Below, piece by piece: positions 26,085 through 37,932 of a DNA stretch of 64,000 bases. The notes below the pieces were generated by a model that did not search any database, was not told the DNA's origin, and was given only the letters and a program-made list of their open reading frames with translations. How positions within the stretch are numbered: position 1 is the stretch's first letter; every line of letters starts with the position of its first letter. Position numbers and translations under genes: made by a program. The DNA is from Nymphaea colorata. Taxonomy: Eukaryota; Streptophyta; Magnoliopsida; Nymphaeales; Nymphaeaceae. The stretch is from positions 13,094,571 through 13,158,570 of the forward strand of contig NC_045138.2 in the NCBI RefSeq assembly GCF_008831285.2, given 5' to 3'.

Positions 26085-26576
26085 GGGGATGAGAAGGGAA
26101 ACGAGAAGAAAGGAAAATGAAGGATAGTCCACCATCGATCTTTATCTATTCCTTGGTCAAATTTAGGTGTTGAACTCAACTTTATGCCCTATTTCAGAAT
26201 TTTTGGACCTGAAGATTTGATGTTACAGATTTTTTATTAAACTCTGCTACCTGGATGCGTGGAGTTGGAATTTCTAATATTTACCTGATTTTTCCCTAAT
26301 TTTAGCTTTCTAAAGCTTATTTTGTCTAGTAAATCATGTCTAGTAAATCATGTGTTAGTCTAGGAATGAGTTTTAGGGTAGGTAACATTGTGAGTGCATG
26401 GCCTCTTCTTGACGTGCATGCAAAGGGCGGATACCACTGAAAGAAGAAGCTCAAGAAGTGTAGGAGAATCCCAAAGCCATATTTTCAGCCCCTTGAGCAT
26501 GTAAGCTTAGACCTCACAAGGAGTATTTTGTGTTTGGAAGAGCTCCTACGGTTGGTGTTGGATAAAATTGAAGTTT
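26085..26576. repeat. Direct repeat pair, left copy
   Basis: Starts GGGGATGAGAAG and ends GGATAAAATTGAAGTT. It is repeated at 27331-27814. Both copies contain GTTGGAATTTCT, ATATTTACCTGATTTTTCCC, AAAGCTTATTTTGTCTAGT and GTGTAGGAGAATCCCAAAGC. The pair spans about 1.7 kb with about 0.75 kb between. That layout resembles a small LTR-type (TRIM-like) element, but I see no TG...CA ends, primer-binding site or target-site duplication. Confidence 0.75.
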
Positions 26577-27330
26577 AATTGGAGGAAATTTTCACGCACC
26601 GAAGGATGTGTGTGTTCATTTTGTTTGATCACTGTACATTTTTGCATATGATGCACTGGTGCCATTATTTTGTTTGATCACTGTACATTCTTGCATATGA
26701 TGCACTGGTGCCATTATGAAGGACAAGCTCAGGTGTCACAAGGGTTTGAGAAATGACAGAAGGCACAAGGATTTGAGAAACTACCGGCCTACACAAGGAT
26801 TCGAGAAACGACAGGCCTTCTCACACTAGGTCTCTTTTGTTGGCAAGTTTTATGAGACGTGAACTCTCTAAGAAGTCAAGTTTTATAACATGTTTAATGA
26901 AGAGACTCTCTAGAACTAGCCCCTTGATCATGTGAGAGGATGAAGCCCATGTTAACCCTCTTAGGGAGTATTTTGGGCTTAAAGAACTCCTGCAGTTGGC
27001 CACCATCGAGATGCTGTTGACCTCAGAAATCTTCACGCTCCATAGATACCCTTGGAGACTTTAGGGTTACACAAAAACTTAATGAGGCTTACCTCTGGGT
27101 GAGACTCTTCTTCTGGCCTAACTTAGAGTTGGGAGAGTGCATCGGTTAATTGCTTACATTGCTGCCCCCTATAATGGATGCTGAAGCAGAAGTTCAGTTT
27201 GCTGCACATTAAGCCTTAGTTGATGCTCTCGAGGCTTACAATTCGTCCTAGAGACATTACATAGTAAAGATGAATAGCAATCCTATAGTGAGAGAGTCAG
27301 AAACGTCGTATTGGATTCTTTAAAGAACAA
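26577..27330. other. Spacer between the direct repeats
   Basis: Contains a 52-bp tandem duplication at about 26616-26717 (TTTTGTTTGATCACTGTACA onwards). A third, shorter relative of the flanking repeat lies near 26955-27010 (GGGAGTATTTTGGGCTTAAA). Imperfect repeats of AAGGATTTGAGAAAC occur near 26745-26815. No gene. Confidence 0.6.
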
Positions 27331-27814
27331 GGGGATGAGAAGCTAAAGGAAAATGAAGGAAAGTCCACCATCCACCTTTATCTATTTTTTGGTCAAAGTT
27401 AGGTATTGAACTCAACTTTACACCCTCAAAATTTCAGAACTTTTGGACCTGATGATTTGATGTTATAGAATTTAAAATTTTTATTAAACTCTGGTTTCTG
27501 CTACCTGGGTGCTTGGAGTTGGAATTTCTGATATTTACCTGATTTTTCCCTAATTCTAGCAATCTAAAGCTTATTTTGTCTAGTTCAAATCCCTCTCTTG
27601 GTGTATAAATCTAGGAATGAGCTTTAGGGTAGGTAACATCATGGGTGGGTGGCTTCTCCTTGAAGTGCATGTGAGGGGCGGGAGACCACTGAAAGAGGAA
27701 GCTCGAGAAGTGTAGGAGAATCCCAAAGCTGTATTTGTGAGAGGTGATGACCTGGTAAGGAGTATTTTGTGCTTCAAGAACTCCTATGGTTGGTGTTGGA
27801 TAAAATTGAAGTTG
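27331..27814. repeat. Direct repeat pair, right copy
   Basis: Homologous to 26085-26576 in the same orientation, with scattered substitutions and small indels. It ends at GGATAAAATTGAAGTT and runs straight into the minisatellite that follows. Confidence 0.75.
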
Positions 27815-28145
27815 AAACGGGTTGGAGACGTGTGCGGTTTCAAGAATCGGGTTGGAGAGGTAGAACCAGGTTGGAGAGGTCGAACAGAGTTGGAGAGGCA
27901 TTAGAGATTCTAGGAACTGGTTGGGGAGGCATCTCAGTTTCAAGTACCGGGTTGGGAGTTATCTCGGTTTCAAAAACAATATCTGGATTTCAAAAATCAG
28001 GTTGGGGAGGCATCTAAGTATCAAGAACCGGGTTGGATTGGGGATGCATCTCGGTTTCACTACAACAAATAACAAATATATGCGGTTTGGGTTGAGGATG
28101 CATCTCAGTTTCACTACAACATGTAACAAATATATGCGGTTTCAA
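27815..28145. repeat. Degenerate GGTTGGAGAGG minisatellite
   Basis: Irregular units built around GGTTGGAGAGG/GGTTGGGGAGGCATCTC and CGGTTTCAAGA. They end in two longer units, each with CATCTC(A/G)GTTTCACTACAACA followed by AACAAATATATGCGGTTT (about 28048-28088 and 28101-28145). The open frame through it reflects the repeat and is not evidence of a protein. Confidence 0.7.
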
Positions 28146-28289
28146 AAGTGATTCCTCCGTTAGACATGCCTGACTAGCCTATCAGGATGCAGTTTTTATT
28201 GTTAGGGAATTTGAAAATAATGAGCACGTAAATCGATGGCGGTACCTTTTCCATTTTATGCATCAAGAGCAAAATTGTTTACATTTGTT

Positions 28290-30150
28290 TGTGTAGCACC
28301 CTGTCCGTTGCTATGCCGAGCTCGCTCGGCGGAAGAACAGCAGTAGCTGAGTAGGGGTTGGTGGCCTCCAAAGGCCCTCTGCTGGCTGAGAGAGTGTGGA
28401 CGAGCAGCTCAGCCGAAATGGTTCTCCTCGTAGCAAGTAAGTTACAGAGAAATCAAGTCATGAGGGAGAAACAGGTGCACTTCACCGGCTGGACAGATTT
28501 CCCGTTGAGATCAAACGGGAGGTGTCTCTCTCAGCTACTCCCCCACAGGGTCTCTGCGAGGAAGGCAGGAGTAGAGGATGGACAAGGGAGGCTCGGGAAC
28601 AGGGAAGGCCGCACCCCAGTTGGACTCTTGCTGCAGGAGAATAATATAAACTGAGATAAGTTTTTGTCTGGAGACGTTACCAATCAGTCGGGGGAGGCCG
28701 CAGCACTGCTTCCGTTGCTCCCCAGTTGGACTCTCGCTGGGACGATTGCAGAGAATAATATAAACTAAGATAAGTTTTTGTCTGGAGACCTTACCAATCG
28801 GTCGGTCGAGAGTCCCAGCAATAGATGTCTGGGGAAGCAGAGGATTCACGACTGCGCTCCCTCGTTCAGATGCCCCAGGAAACAGGGTTAGAGAGGGTGG
28901 CCGGAAGTTTGGATCTCCCTGGAAAATCTTGCAGGGAGAGGACACTTGTAGAATTAGCGTCTGATTTTTGAATGGAAGTGGTGGAGCAGAGGAAGATGGC
29001 AGAATAGGATCGGAAATCGCTTGATTCCGGCAAACTCGGGCACCGGTTCCAGTTGACCGTTGGATGCGCAACTTTCGGGCGATGCTACAGGTCTTTGAAG
29101 TTTCAGACGGTGGTCGGGTTGCCTGCGACGGGTCTCAGAGGCAGAAGGCGGAGGGACTTGGATCAATTCCGACATGCTCCGGCAACGGTTCCGGGCGAGG
29201 TTGGGCTTGTTGGATCCGACACTAACCCATGGTGCTGTTTGAGCAGTTTGAGGGCCAGCGGAAACCCGCGTCGGCGGTGGTGTGCAGTTAAATCAGGGGC
29301 GTTGGAAATCTTACTATTCCGGTCGGTGGGGACTTCCTTCGACGACAAGATATGGCTCGATGGAACCGCAGCGAGTCGGGGAGAGTCGGGGATTCTGTAT
29401 CCGGTGACGTGAGCTTACTGATGGAAAGGAGAACCTTGATTATGATGGGGAGCGGTGCGAGTGCCTCAAAATGCAAGACCAAAAATTTTGGGGGCTTCTG
29501 CAAGAGGTAACCTCGCTGCCAAGGGCATCCACGAGTCTCATTGGGAAGGGTTTGCGGCCATTGGTGCAGTCACAGCAGAAATACAACAGCTTGCAAGAGG
29601 GACGAACCACCAAGTGCACCGCACACGGCCGAATGGGCCTAATCCTCAGCAGCAAGAAGAGGGGCAACAAGGCGGGCTGAGGCCGAGTTAGGGGAGGGCA
29701 GAGGGCACGTTGGAGAGAGGAAGTTGGAGAGGAAGAGACACGATCTAGGTGATTTCCTTGCAGGTGCCAGCATAGTTGCATGCGGGCCACGCAAGTGGCA
29801 CCGACGAAGGACTCGGTTCCATAGCGTGTCGAACCAAGTCGACGCCAAAAACCCGAATAGACCTGGTTCAGCGGCCGACTCAAACAAACTGAGTGGATCT
29901 GGGTCCCATACCGAATCCCCCGAAAATGTCCAGAGCCCCTAGGTCCAGTAACCCATGACTCGCCTCGGACCCAACCCGACTCGGCATTTTTGTGTGTCTC
30001 GCCTCGGTCTTCCATCGCATCCCCACCTGTCGCTGTGGCCGAGTCTCCTCTTGCTCGGCGTGTCCCGCCTTGGGACTCAACCGTGTCCCGACCAAGTGTC
30101 CTAGCATCTTGTCCAAGGAAAGACTCGGCCAGGGCGACACGTGGGGATAA
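28290..30150. other. GC-rich tract, unidentified, with an internal direct repeat
   Basis: Base composition changes sharply to GC-rich over about 1.8 kb. Two direct copies of CCCCAGTTGGACTCT...AGATAAGTTTTTGTCTGGAG lie at 28614-28690 and about 28719-28804. Open frames of 178 and 191 residues on the minus strand (28535-29071 and 29440-30015) have low-complexity Pro/Ser/Arg composition and no domain I recognise, as expected of GC-rich non-coding DNA. The tract could be part of a retrotransposon terminal repeat or an untranslated leader. I cannot assign it. Confidence 0.4.
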
Positions 30151-30474
30151 TTCTCTCTTTTATGTTTGTTTGTCTTGTAATCTTTTATTTCTCATGCAGG
30201 TTCACAAAAATGGTTTGCCTTTTAAGGACGGACGAGGATCTGAAATTGCTGCGAACTAAATCGAAGATTGTTTTTTTCTTGGGTTTTTGGCTGTCGGCAA
30301 CACATTGTCATGGTCAATATTTTGACAATGACGGCCATGGTTACTTATCCTGCTTCTCTCTTCACTAGCTTCAAGAACGGGACCATTCAAATCAAACATC
30401 TATCTGGTGAGATGCGTGATCAGCAAGCTGTATTAGGGCCATTGGGGGCAACTCTCTCTCGTTTGTCTCTTAAT
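30151..30474. other. Flank beyond the receptor-kinase relic
   Basis: This is where the transmembrane and kinase parts of the minus-strand receptor would be expected. I find neither a hydrophobic segment in frame nor a GxGxxG kinase motif. Confidence 0.5.
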
Positions 30475-31787
30475 TAGACGCATACTAGCCTGAAATTACC
30501 TCCAATTTTAGACCCATTGATCAGGGAAGCGGGCTCATTGTTGGGTGTCTCAAACTCTGCTAGTCGAATGTAAATATCGTCAACACTTCCATCAGACAAC
30601 TGTTGTAGATCGAAAATGTCTCCTTTCCACAGGGAACACTTGCTGTGCTGATAAGAACAGGCTGTCCATGAGGAAGCTTTCAAGCAAGCCGATCTACAGC
30701 CCTCGGTGGTTTTTGCTACTGTTACAACACTGGGATTGGAAGGACGCCTCATCCCCGTCTGCAAGGCAAACTGGTGGGTTTCGCAGCCCAACTTTTTCTT
30801 CCTGCTGCACCTTCCAGACCAATCGTTTAGCTCCCAATCTGTAAAAGATGCAGGCTCGAACCCGCTGAGGCACTTGCAGTGGTTCAATCTGATCTCCCTA
30901 TGACAAACCCCAAAAGCTCCACAGAGGCCATAGACACTAGAGATTTGATCCTCTGCGGGCCCAACCCAGAAATGTAACGACTGTACTTTACCCTTCGCTC
31001 ATATGAATAGCTTGTCCGGTCCCCTGTAATCGACCACGTACCTAAAAGATGTGGCGTTTTCCACTTTCTTTTTACTATGTAAGTGAAATAACTTTGATTT
31101 TCGTTTCAGGTAAATGGAAAGTCGATGGGCGAGCCTCTCATCTCAGGCATTTTTCCCGACAATATGACCATCCCAAAGGCCAGTTGTCCAGTACTGCTGG
31201 GTCCTGTTCCAGAGTAGAAGGGTATGGGCTGTTCCATTTGGGTCGATTTCTAGAGAGTATAGCCGAAGATGGATCCTGTAAATTTCTGCATGAAGTAAGC
31301 GCGTGATTGTACTTGCTTGCCTTGTTCAGTCCTAGGGGCTGACCAGGCAGCCAACTACCTGTGGGGTGGCTGTCCATGCAACTCTGTTATAAGAGCTCCC
31401 TTGATCTCTCAACTCAAGGTTGCCATTGTCTAGAAGAACGGCAGCTCTTGAAGATGGGGTTGCAGTCAGGTTGGTAGACGCCTGAATGACCAAGTCCCCA
31501 TCCCTTGAGATCTTGAACTCTGCCTTGCTGTCTAGGAGAGGACCATCCCTGTTGGCAACCCACTGCAGGTTGTCGACTGATACTTTCTTGTACCAGATGC
31601 CTATATAATGTCGTCTGGTGCGGTCGCCAAGTGAGAAATAAACGAGTCCAAAGATCGCATCTGATGAAATGATAGTTTGGTTTCCATTGAGAGATTGTCC
31701 CTCTGCCGAAGAATGCAGATGGGCATGTGATAGGCAGTAAAAGAGCAAGAAACAGAGGAGGATTCTCAGCCATGGCTGCAGCAACAA
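30475..31787 (-). pseudogene. G-type lectin S-receptor-like kinase, ectodomain only, broken
   Basis: The minus strand encodes the extracellular part of a G-type lectin receptor kinase, a plasma-membrane receptor of plants. From the ATG at 31787 a signal peptide (LRILLCFLLFYCLSHAHLHS) leads into a bulb-type lectin domain with YIGIWYKKVSVDNLQWVANR and AVLLDNGNLELRD. The frame breaks near 31390, and SHPTGSWLPGQPLGLNKASK continues in another frame. The S-locus glycoprotein region follows through shifts and at least two stops: EMRGSPIDFPFT, NENQSYFTYIVK, YVVDYRGPDKLF and SSVYGLCGAFGVC. The EGF/PAN part is a longer open piece (CKCLSGFEPASFTDWELNDW, then SGRCSRKKKLGCE and the PAN cysteines) and ends in a stop at about 30475. 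The transmembrane helix and kinase domain are missing. The order and spacing of ectodomain parts are normal, so this is one decayed gene and not a shuffled assembly. Confidence 0.85.
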
Positions 31788-33099
31788 TTATGCACCCATT
31801 AGGCCACTCCATTTTCTGGAGATTTTCATATCAAAAGATGTTGGGGCCGCTCGATGAACAGAACAGTCATAAGGAAGCAAGAAGCGAAGTAGAGGAATGG
31901 CATGTGCATCAAAAAAAAGGAAAATTACGAGTGAGTAAATCGACAAAAAAGAGTAAAACTGTGGTGCTCTACACCATTTAAAAATTCTTTTTTTTGCTGG
32001 CTTTTGGTTTCTCCCCTCAATTGGGACAAATTAATATATCCCCTAACCCTGCATATATAACAACTTTGAATGTATCTCCACTCCCAGTTCTACGATATGT
32101 GGCCGTACAGTAAGGGAGATGCAATGGAAGGACTGTTCCAATGAAAAAGGAAGAGAACTTCAAAGTGACATTTAAGCTGACTCGGCTGAGGATCTGAATA
32201 TGAACAAAATTGAAGTAACTCATACAACAGCAATGTCATTTGCTTGCTCCCTCATTGGCATTGGCCGTTGTACTGGCAAGTGCATAGCCAATTGCAGGGT
32301 CAAAGGCGTTATTGGCGCTGGAGGTATAACTTTAGACATTGTGGCAGAATGCAAGGCCTCCATTTTACAATGGGGTGTCAATTTTGCTGCACCTAAACAC
32401 AGACCAGAAATATGTGGCATGCAGCGCTTGTTGGGTAATAATTTACATCACGCAGATAGGGAGTAATTTGAATTAGGACGTATCTATTTACATCACACCG
32501 ACAGAATAATAACTCTTTCAAACTTCAAGTTTCATGATACAACTAATGCCTACTGAATAGACCTAAAGTTCTAGCCCTAATTTTTCAATTGTACTCTGTT
32601 TTCTACCCATCCTTGACTGCAAACATTTTCACCTCAGGATAACAAAGATCAAGCTTTAGACAGCTAACACAAGCTGCAGCACCTATATCTTTGCGTTTTT
32701 CAGCTTGTTTACCAGCCCTGAGCATATACCACTCTTTGCGGCTGATTCAGCTTATCACATCAAAAGGCGTAAACCATTGTCAAGAGTATTGTTCTAGTTA
32801 TAACAGTAGAGGATTTTCTCAGTGGCAAAGTTGTTCTTTTCGGGAGAGCAAATCTGAATTATTTTTTTTTAAAAGAAAAATATTCTAAAAATTAAGTAAA
32901 AATAAAAATAAAATACAAAATAATGAATTTAACGTGCAATCCGTGATGATATTAACGTCAAAAAGAGAAACGAAAAACATGGGAAAAAACAGGTTAAATC
33001 ATTTTTTTAACATTAACATCATTTCTCTGGAAAAAACATTGTATCTGTGACAATGGAGTAAACTTCAATGCGTTTATCAATGGACGGCAACTCTCGTAT
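31788..33099. other. Non-coding stretch, no gene seen
   Basis: AT-rich. An 88-residue frame at 32200-32466 has no recognisable domain. An oligo-T/oligo-A region lies near 32860-32930. Confidence 0.4.
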
Positions 33100-33305
33100 G
33101 GGGCCATATCGTACAATACGTATCGTCGCGTTTAAAAAATGCGATACAATACAGCACTTGTATCGTACAACTACGATACAGGCACTGTATCGTATCGTAT
33201 GATACGGTTACGATACGATACAAGTACGATATAGTAATTTTTATTGATTTTTTACGATACAGGGTATCTTAAAACCAAACCGATACGGCTTACGATACGC
33301 TTTTT
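33100..33305. repeat. GTATCGTA/TACGATAC self-complementary repeat cluster
   Basis: About 200 bp filled with the 8-mer TACGATAC and its complement GTATCGTA in both orientations, for example CTGTATCGTATCGTATGATA followed by CGGTTACGATACGATACAAG. Both strands can fold on themselves at many places. It looks like a small palindromic element or a decayed dispersed repeat. Confidence 0.7.
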
Positions 33306-35559
33306 ACAACATTGCTCTGCACCACTAGGTTTGGGATAAAAGAAACTAACCTCAAGGCCATGAGAATTTTTGCATAAAGTGACATATGAATACTTACCTG
33401 TGAACTCACAAATTTTGTCTATCGCAGCATTAGAGCTGGGTTGAAGCTTCCTCTTGGTTAGTTTGTTTGTCTGGTTTGGATTTGTAATGTTGTTGGCATG
33501 TTTGAGAGCTGTGTTGATGAGTTGTTGCATGTGGGGAATAGCTGATGCATATTTTTCCTTGGTTAATTTCTTCATGAAATTTATGGATATCCGGTATCCT
33601 GTTGAGGAAAATAGCAGTACCATGTTTGCTTGTAATTGCTTCTAGATATTTTGGGCTTTCTCTCCTCACTGCATGTTATTACTGTACGACTGGAGCTGCA
33701 TTTTTAGTATCTTGTCCTGAACTAGCTGATGACAACTTGGTTCAAAGACCTCCTTTGCTGGGTATGCTGCAGTTAAAGACAATGTTGTAAGGCACACACC
33801 TCATGCAAAAAAATTGTGACAAGAGGCATTTTTTCCAAAAAACCTTGAGGCACAGTTATGAGGCACATGCCTCATGGACGGAGCACTGATATAATTTTTT
33901 TATTTTAAAAAATGCAAAACTGGTCGGGCAGGGGAAGGCCCCACCTGATGGTGTCCATTATTCACCATTCATGTTGAATAGTGAATACACAAAGCCACCC
34001 TAATCCTTTTCAATCAATCCCTAACCCCCTTCTCTTGATCCTTAATCCCCATTGCATCCTTCACCGGCAAATTTGGAGTGGAGGCTGAAACTGCTGCTAG
34101 TGGAGCCACCACCGGATTCATACCTCCCAGCTGCCCTCCTCTCTCTGTGTGGCCATGGCCGGTGCTGGCCATGGCAACCCTCTCACTCTCACGGTGGCCA
34201 TGGCCCATAAAGAATTTGACCCATAAACTATCTTTCCTCATGCTTCTCAGTATTGCAATTTGTCCTTTAAGCTGCAAGTTTTTCAGATATGTCGCCACCG
34301 ACAAGCTTGGATGCATCTGCATAACAACATAAGGTTAATCTTTAATAATGACCTCAATCTGCCCTTCGTCAGCAGTACAAATTGTAGGATGGCTGGCTGT
34401 GACCCTTGTGTTCACACTAGAGAGGAACACAGATGACTACATCAAATAAAAAATAATAATAAGCCCATATTTACAGAATAACAGTAATTATGAAACTAGG
34501 GGAACATATCCTAAGAATCTAACGTGAATTGCATAGTTCACTCTTGTATGAAGATAAAACAATTTGTAGTAACTTCCAAAATATTATTTACATAGTGTGG
34601 AGAGAGAGAGAGAGAGAAAGGCTAATTCTGCAGTAGGTGTATACAAGCACTTAATGCCAAAGGAGTGCATTTTATATGGTTAAGTTTGCCATTTGAGAAG
34701 ATTAGAATAGTAATTCCTATCAGGATGAAACAAAACAAAAGTGAAACTGCTCCTTTCCTGAACTTGAGTTCTTTATCGTCATTTATTTTTAACTCATGAT
34801 AAAATTACGAGATGTCTGATTACATTCATATTTTCATGATGCTATGCTGGATAAAATCAAGTTATGATGGAATAACAAAAAAATGCTCAAGTTCTTATTT
34901 CTTTCTTTCATTTAACTGCCTAAATTACATAGGAAACAGGTGGTTACATGAAAGAAATTCAAACTTAAAGCATTTGTTATGTTACCAATACTTGAGCATG
35001 CTTTTTGTTAAAAAAAAAAAAAGGTTGGTGGAATTCTAAAATTAAAACTGTCAAATTTTGTGAGGACAAGAGAAATGAAGCTGCAAGCCTTCTTTAAGAA
35101 TTTGTTATTCAACTCAAGGAAGACAAACTTTTGCTCACAGGTGAAATTTGGAAAATTAGAACATGGAACATGCACCTTCAGTCTCAATTATCCTACACTT
35201 TGAGCAGCATAGTATGAACTCTACAGAATGGTGAATCTGCCCATACCTGAATGTGTTCAGATCTTCAATTGCTTGCAACTTCGCTGAGCTTTTTGTACAT
35301 ATGCATGTTTCAATATGCTTATATTATTGTTCAGCAATACTTGTTCTCTTGGTTGATATTATTATCGTTAGAAGTTGGAACATTTTAATTTTTAAGTGTT
35401 TAGGACATATGTTTGGATTTACAAATTGTTGTGGTTTGCACACGTTTTGTATTGTTCTTTATTGGTATGCTTAGTATTGTTCTTTCAACCCACCCTAAAA
35501 TCCTTCCCATCTGGGAGTTTACCCAGCCCAACGCATTACTAGCATTCCTGATATTGATT
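33306..35559. other. Non-coding stretch, no gene seen
   Basis: AT-rich. A GA microsatellite (GAGAGAGAGAGAGAGA) lies near 34602-34617, and ATGGCCGGTGCTGGCCATGG with related GGCCATGGC motifs lies near 34151-34206. Open frames are short and show no domains. Confidence 0.4.
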
Positions 35560-36075
35560 CGACCTACAAGCACATGCAAAAACCAAGGTTAGAAGGCATA
35601 CAAAATAGCTCATAAATCATCAGTTTAAATCATAAGCTAGAGTGCTCGTGTTGTGAAAATGATATGTCCTTCATTTACCCTCAGTACCATACAAGCATCA
35701 GGATGCATTTCGCATCAATATTGTTGAATCTCTAGAAGGGATGTCTTTCAATTTCCAAAATATGAACATAAAGGAACCATTCTCCACATCTTAGAAAATC
35801 GAAAAGAGGAGTAGATATTGACCCAAGGATTGCACGTCACTGCATTCAATTCCTCTGAGTTCAACCTAAATGCCATTCATCTCATGGCACACCTTTTTTT
35901 GTTTTTCTTGCTTTTTTTTTTCTTTTGCATTGAGCTTTTTGCCTTTTTCTTTTTCTTTTTTTTCTTTCTTGCTCTTGTTTTTTTTAGGCTGACCTTCACA
36001 TTTGAGGGAATACCTCACCACCCCAAAGGGCAAAGACTACTAGGGAGCTCTACCACTTTGGTGGTGATGTGAATC
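35560..36075 (-). repeat. Dispersed repeat R1, copy 2 (inverted, partial)
   Basis: Reverse complement of the right half of R1. It reads AGTGCTCGTGTTGTG, CTTTCAATTTCCAAAATATG, CATTCAATTCCTCTGAGTTC, a long T-rich tract (35888-35990, the complement of the A-rich tract) and GGGAATACCTCACCACCCCA. It ends near ACCACTTTGGTGGTGATGTG. The part of R1 carrying GATGGGCTCGGGGCTTGTGT is absent. Confidence 0.8.
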
Positions 36076-37932
36076 TCACCGTTGTTCATTAAGATCCATG
36101 GTGCTCCCAGATCTACAGCGAAAGAGACACACTCTTATTGATAGACTGAGCTTTGCTTTGAATCTATTTAATTTTAACTCTTGCTCAACAAACATATGCT
36201 GGTTCGACAGTTTTATTCTTGATGCTTGTATGGCTATTTTCTCTCCTTTCTAGATTGTTTGGTTATTCATATTTTAGATGCAACGGATGCCTAGAACATG
36301 ACAAGGCTTTCTTCATGCACTCAATGGTAGACTTGGGAAAAGGATGAACACCCTCTCGGTGCCACTAGAACTAGTGTGTTGTATTTCACAGGCAGATTTT
36401 TCTGACAAAAAATCATATCTAAAATGGCAGAAAAGGCAGGTTTGTGGTCTGTAGATTCTTCATGCTGTAGTTGGGAGTGAACTTTTGCTTTTTCTGTTTT
36501 TCTTTAGTAGTTAAATATACTACAAGAGGACTTCTACACCATCCTGCGATGCCATATGTTGAGTCAGACTGTCCTTTTGGCAAAGATTGAAGAATCTGAG
36601 GTATTGCCCCTGCACTTGCTGAAAGGCCTGCAGGTGGTGATCTTATAGGTGATGTCTATCACTAGGCAGATGGTTACCATCTTCATGTCAAATTATATGA
36701 GAAGCTGCTATTTAGTGTTTTTGTCATATTGGACGAGTGAAATTGTTGGCAACGGTTAGCTAGGGGATACATTAATTTGTCTGTCAAGCGAAATGAATTG
36801 TGGGGAGAAAATTTATTTTTACAAGGATGGATTGTTAAGAATGGTGCGGAGCACCAACGGTCACGTTTTTGGCCCCCTTTGAATGATTGAGGGAACAAAC
36901 GAGGTTTTGCACATAAATCAGGTTTTTTGAGAAATTAGATTTGCAAATAACTTGAACTTAACTCTTTCTTTTTGAATTTCAAAATTTGGGTTTGCAAACA
37001 AAAAAGAAAGGTAGACTCTAGTCAATTCAGTTTCTATTTAATATATTGGCAGTCTATAAAAGAAAGGTAGATCCTTTTCCTGCGTTTTGGTGAAGGTTGT
37101 GCAAATTGGTATAGGCATGATATCATTCTGATCACTGGTGGCCGGAAAATGGTGGAGCTTCTCCCCCACTGTGAAGTGAATTAGATGGAAAGGGTGAAAA
37201 CATTGCCCTCTCTCCCTGAAGTTTGAGAAACCTGATCTTCTTATCATATCAGCTAAGAGAACGGGAAAGTATGATTTTATATAAAAAATTGGTTTGACTC
37301 TTGAAACCAAAATTTCAACCTGATTCCAGATGCGTTAGGCCTTTTCAAACCTCACGTAATCACTTAAAGGTAATAACATAATCAAAGTTCATTTAGCCTA
37401 AGTTGAAAATCTTTTGCCTACCCAAACCTGGACCTACTTGTAATTCAATTCCCGCATGGGACTTTGTGCAAAGCCTAGTTTACCTTAATAACAGTAATAA
37501 TATCAAAATGTGACCAGACCAAGTCAAATTCAATGCAAAATTAAAATGGGTTTACTCAATTTTCACCATATTCTCTTTCATATATGATTATATTTCAGTA
37601 CAATGAGTTAAATTTATGTACCATAAGGCCTCGATTTGAAGCTTTTGAGTATTTTCAAACCTAAATAATCAATTACTTGGACATTAGGGATATGATATGA
37701 TTTATGTAATCAATATTGCTCCTTATCCAAGCATATCGGCTGATAATTAAGCATTGTATTAGCCCCTATTGATATGATAAAAGACAGTACTAGTTCTTTT
37801 TTATTATTTATCTTTTTGTTTGTCATTGAATTTGAAATATTTTGGATTTTTTTTCAACTTATGAAGCAAAAAAAAAAAAAAGGTGATAGGCTTTAATCTT
37901 ATTTAACAAAACATTTCGGCCTTAATCTTATA
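36076..37932. other. Non-coding stretch, no gene seen
   Basis: AT-rich. A frame around 36505-36635 (QEDFYTILRCHMLSQTVLLA) reads like protein but has no partner exons and no family I recognise. Poly-A lies near 37868-37881. Confidence 0.4.

Noticed and set aside
28535-30015. 178- and 191-residue minus-strand open frames in the GC-rich tract
   Set aside because: Composition-driven. They cover direct repeats, have no motif, and other frames are equally open.
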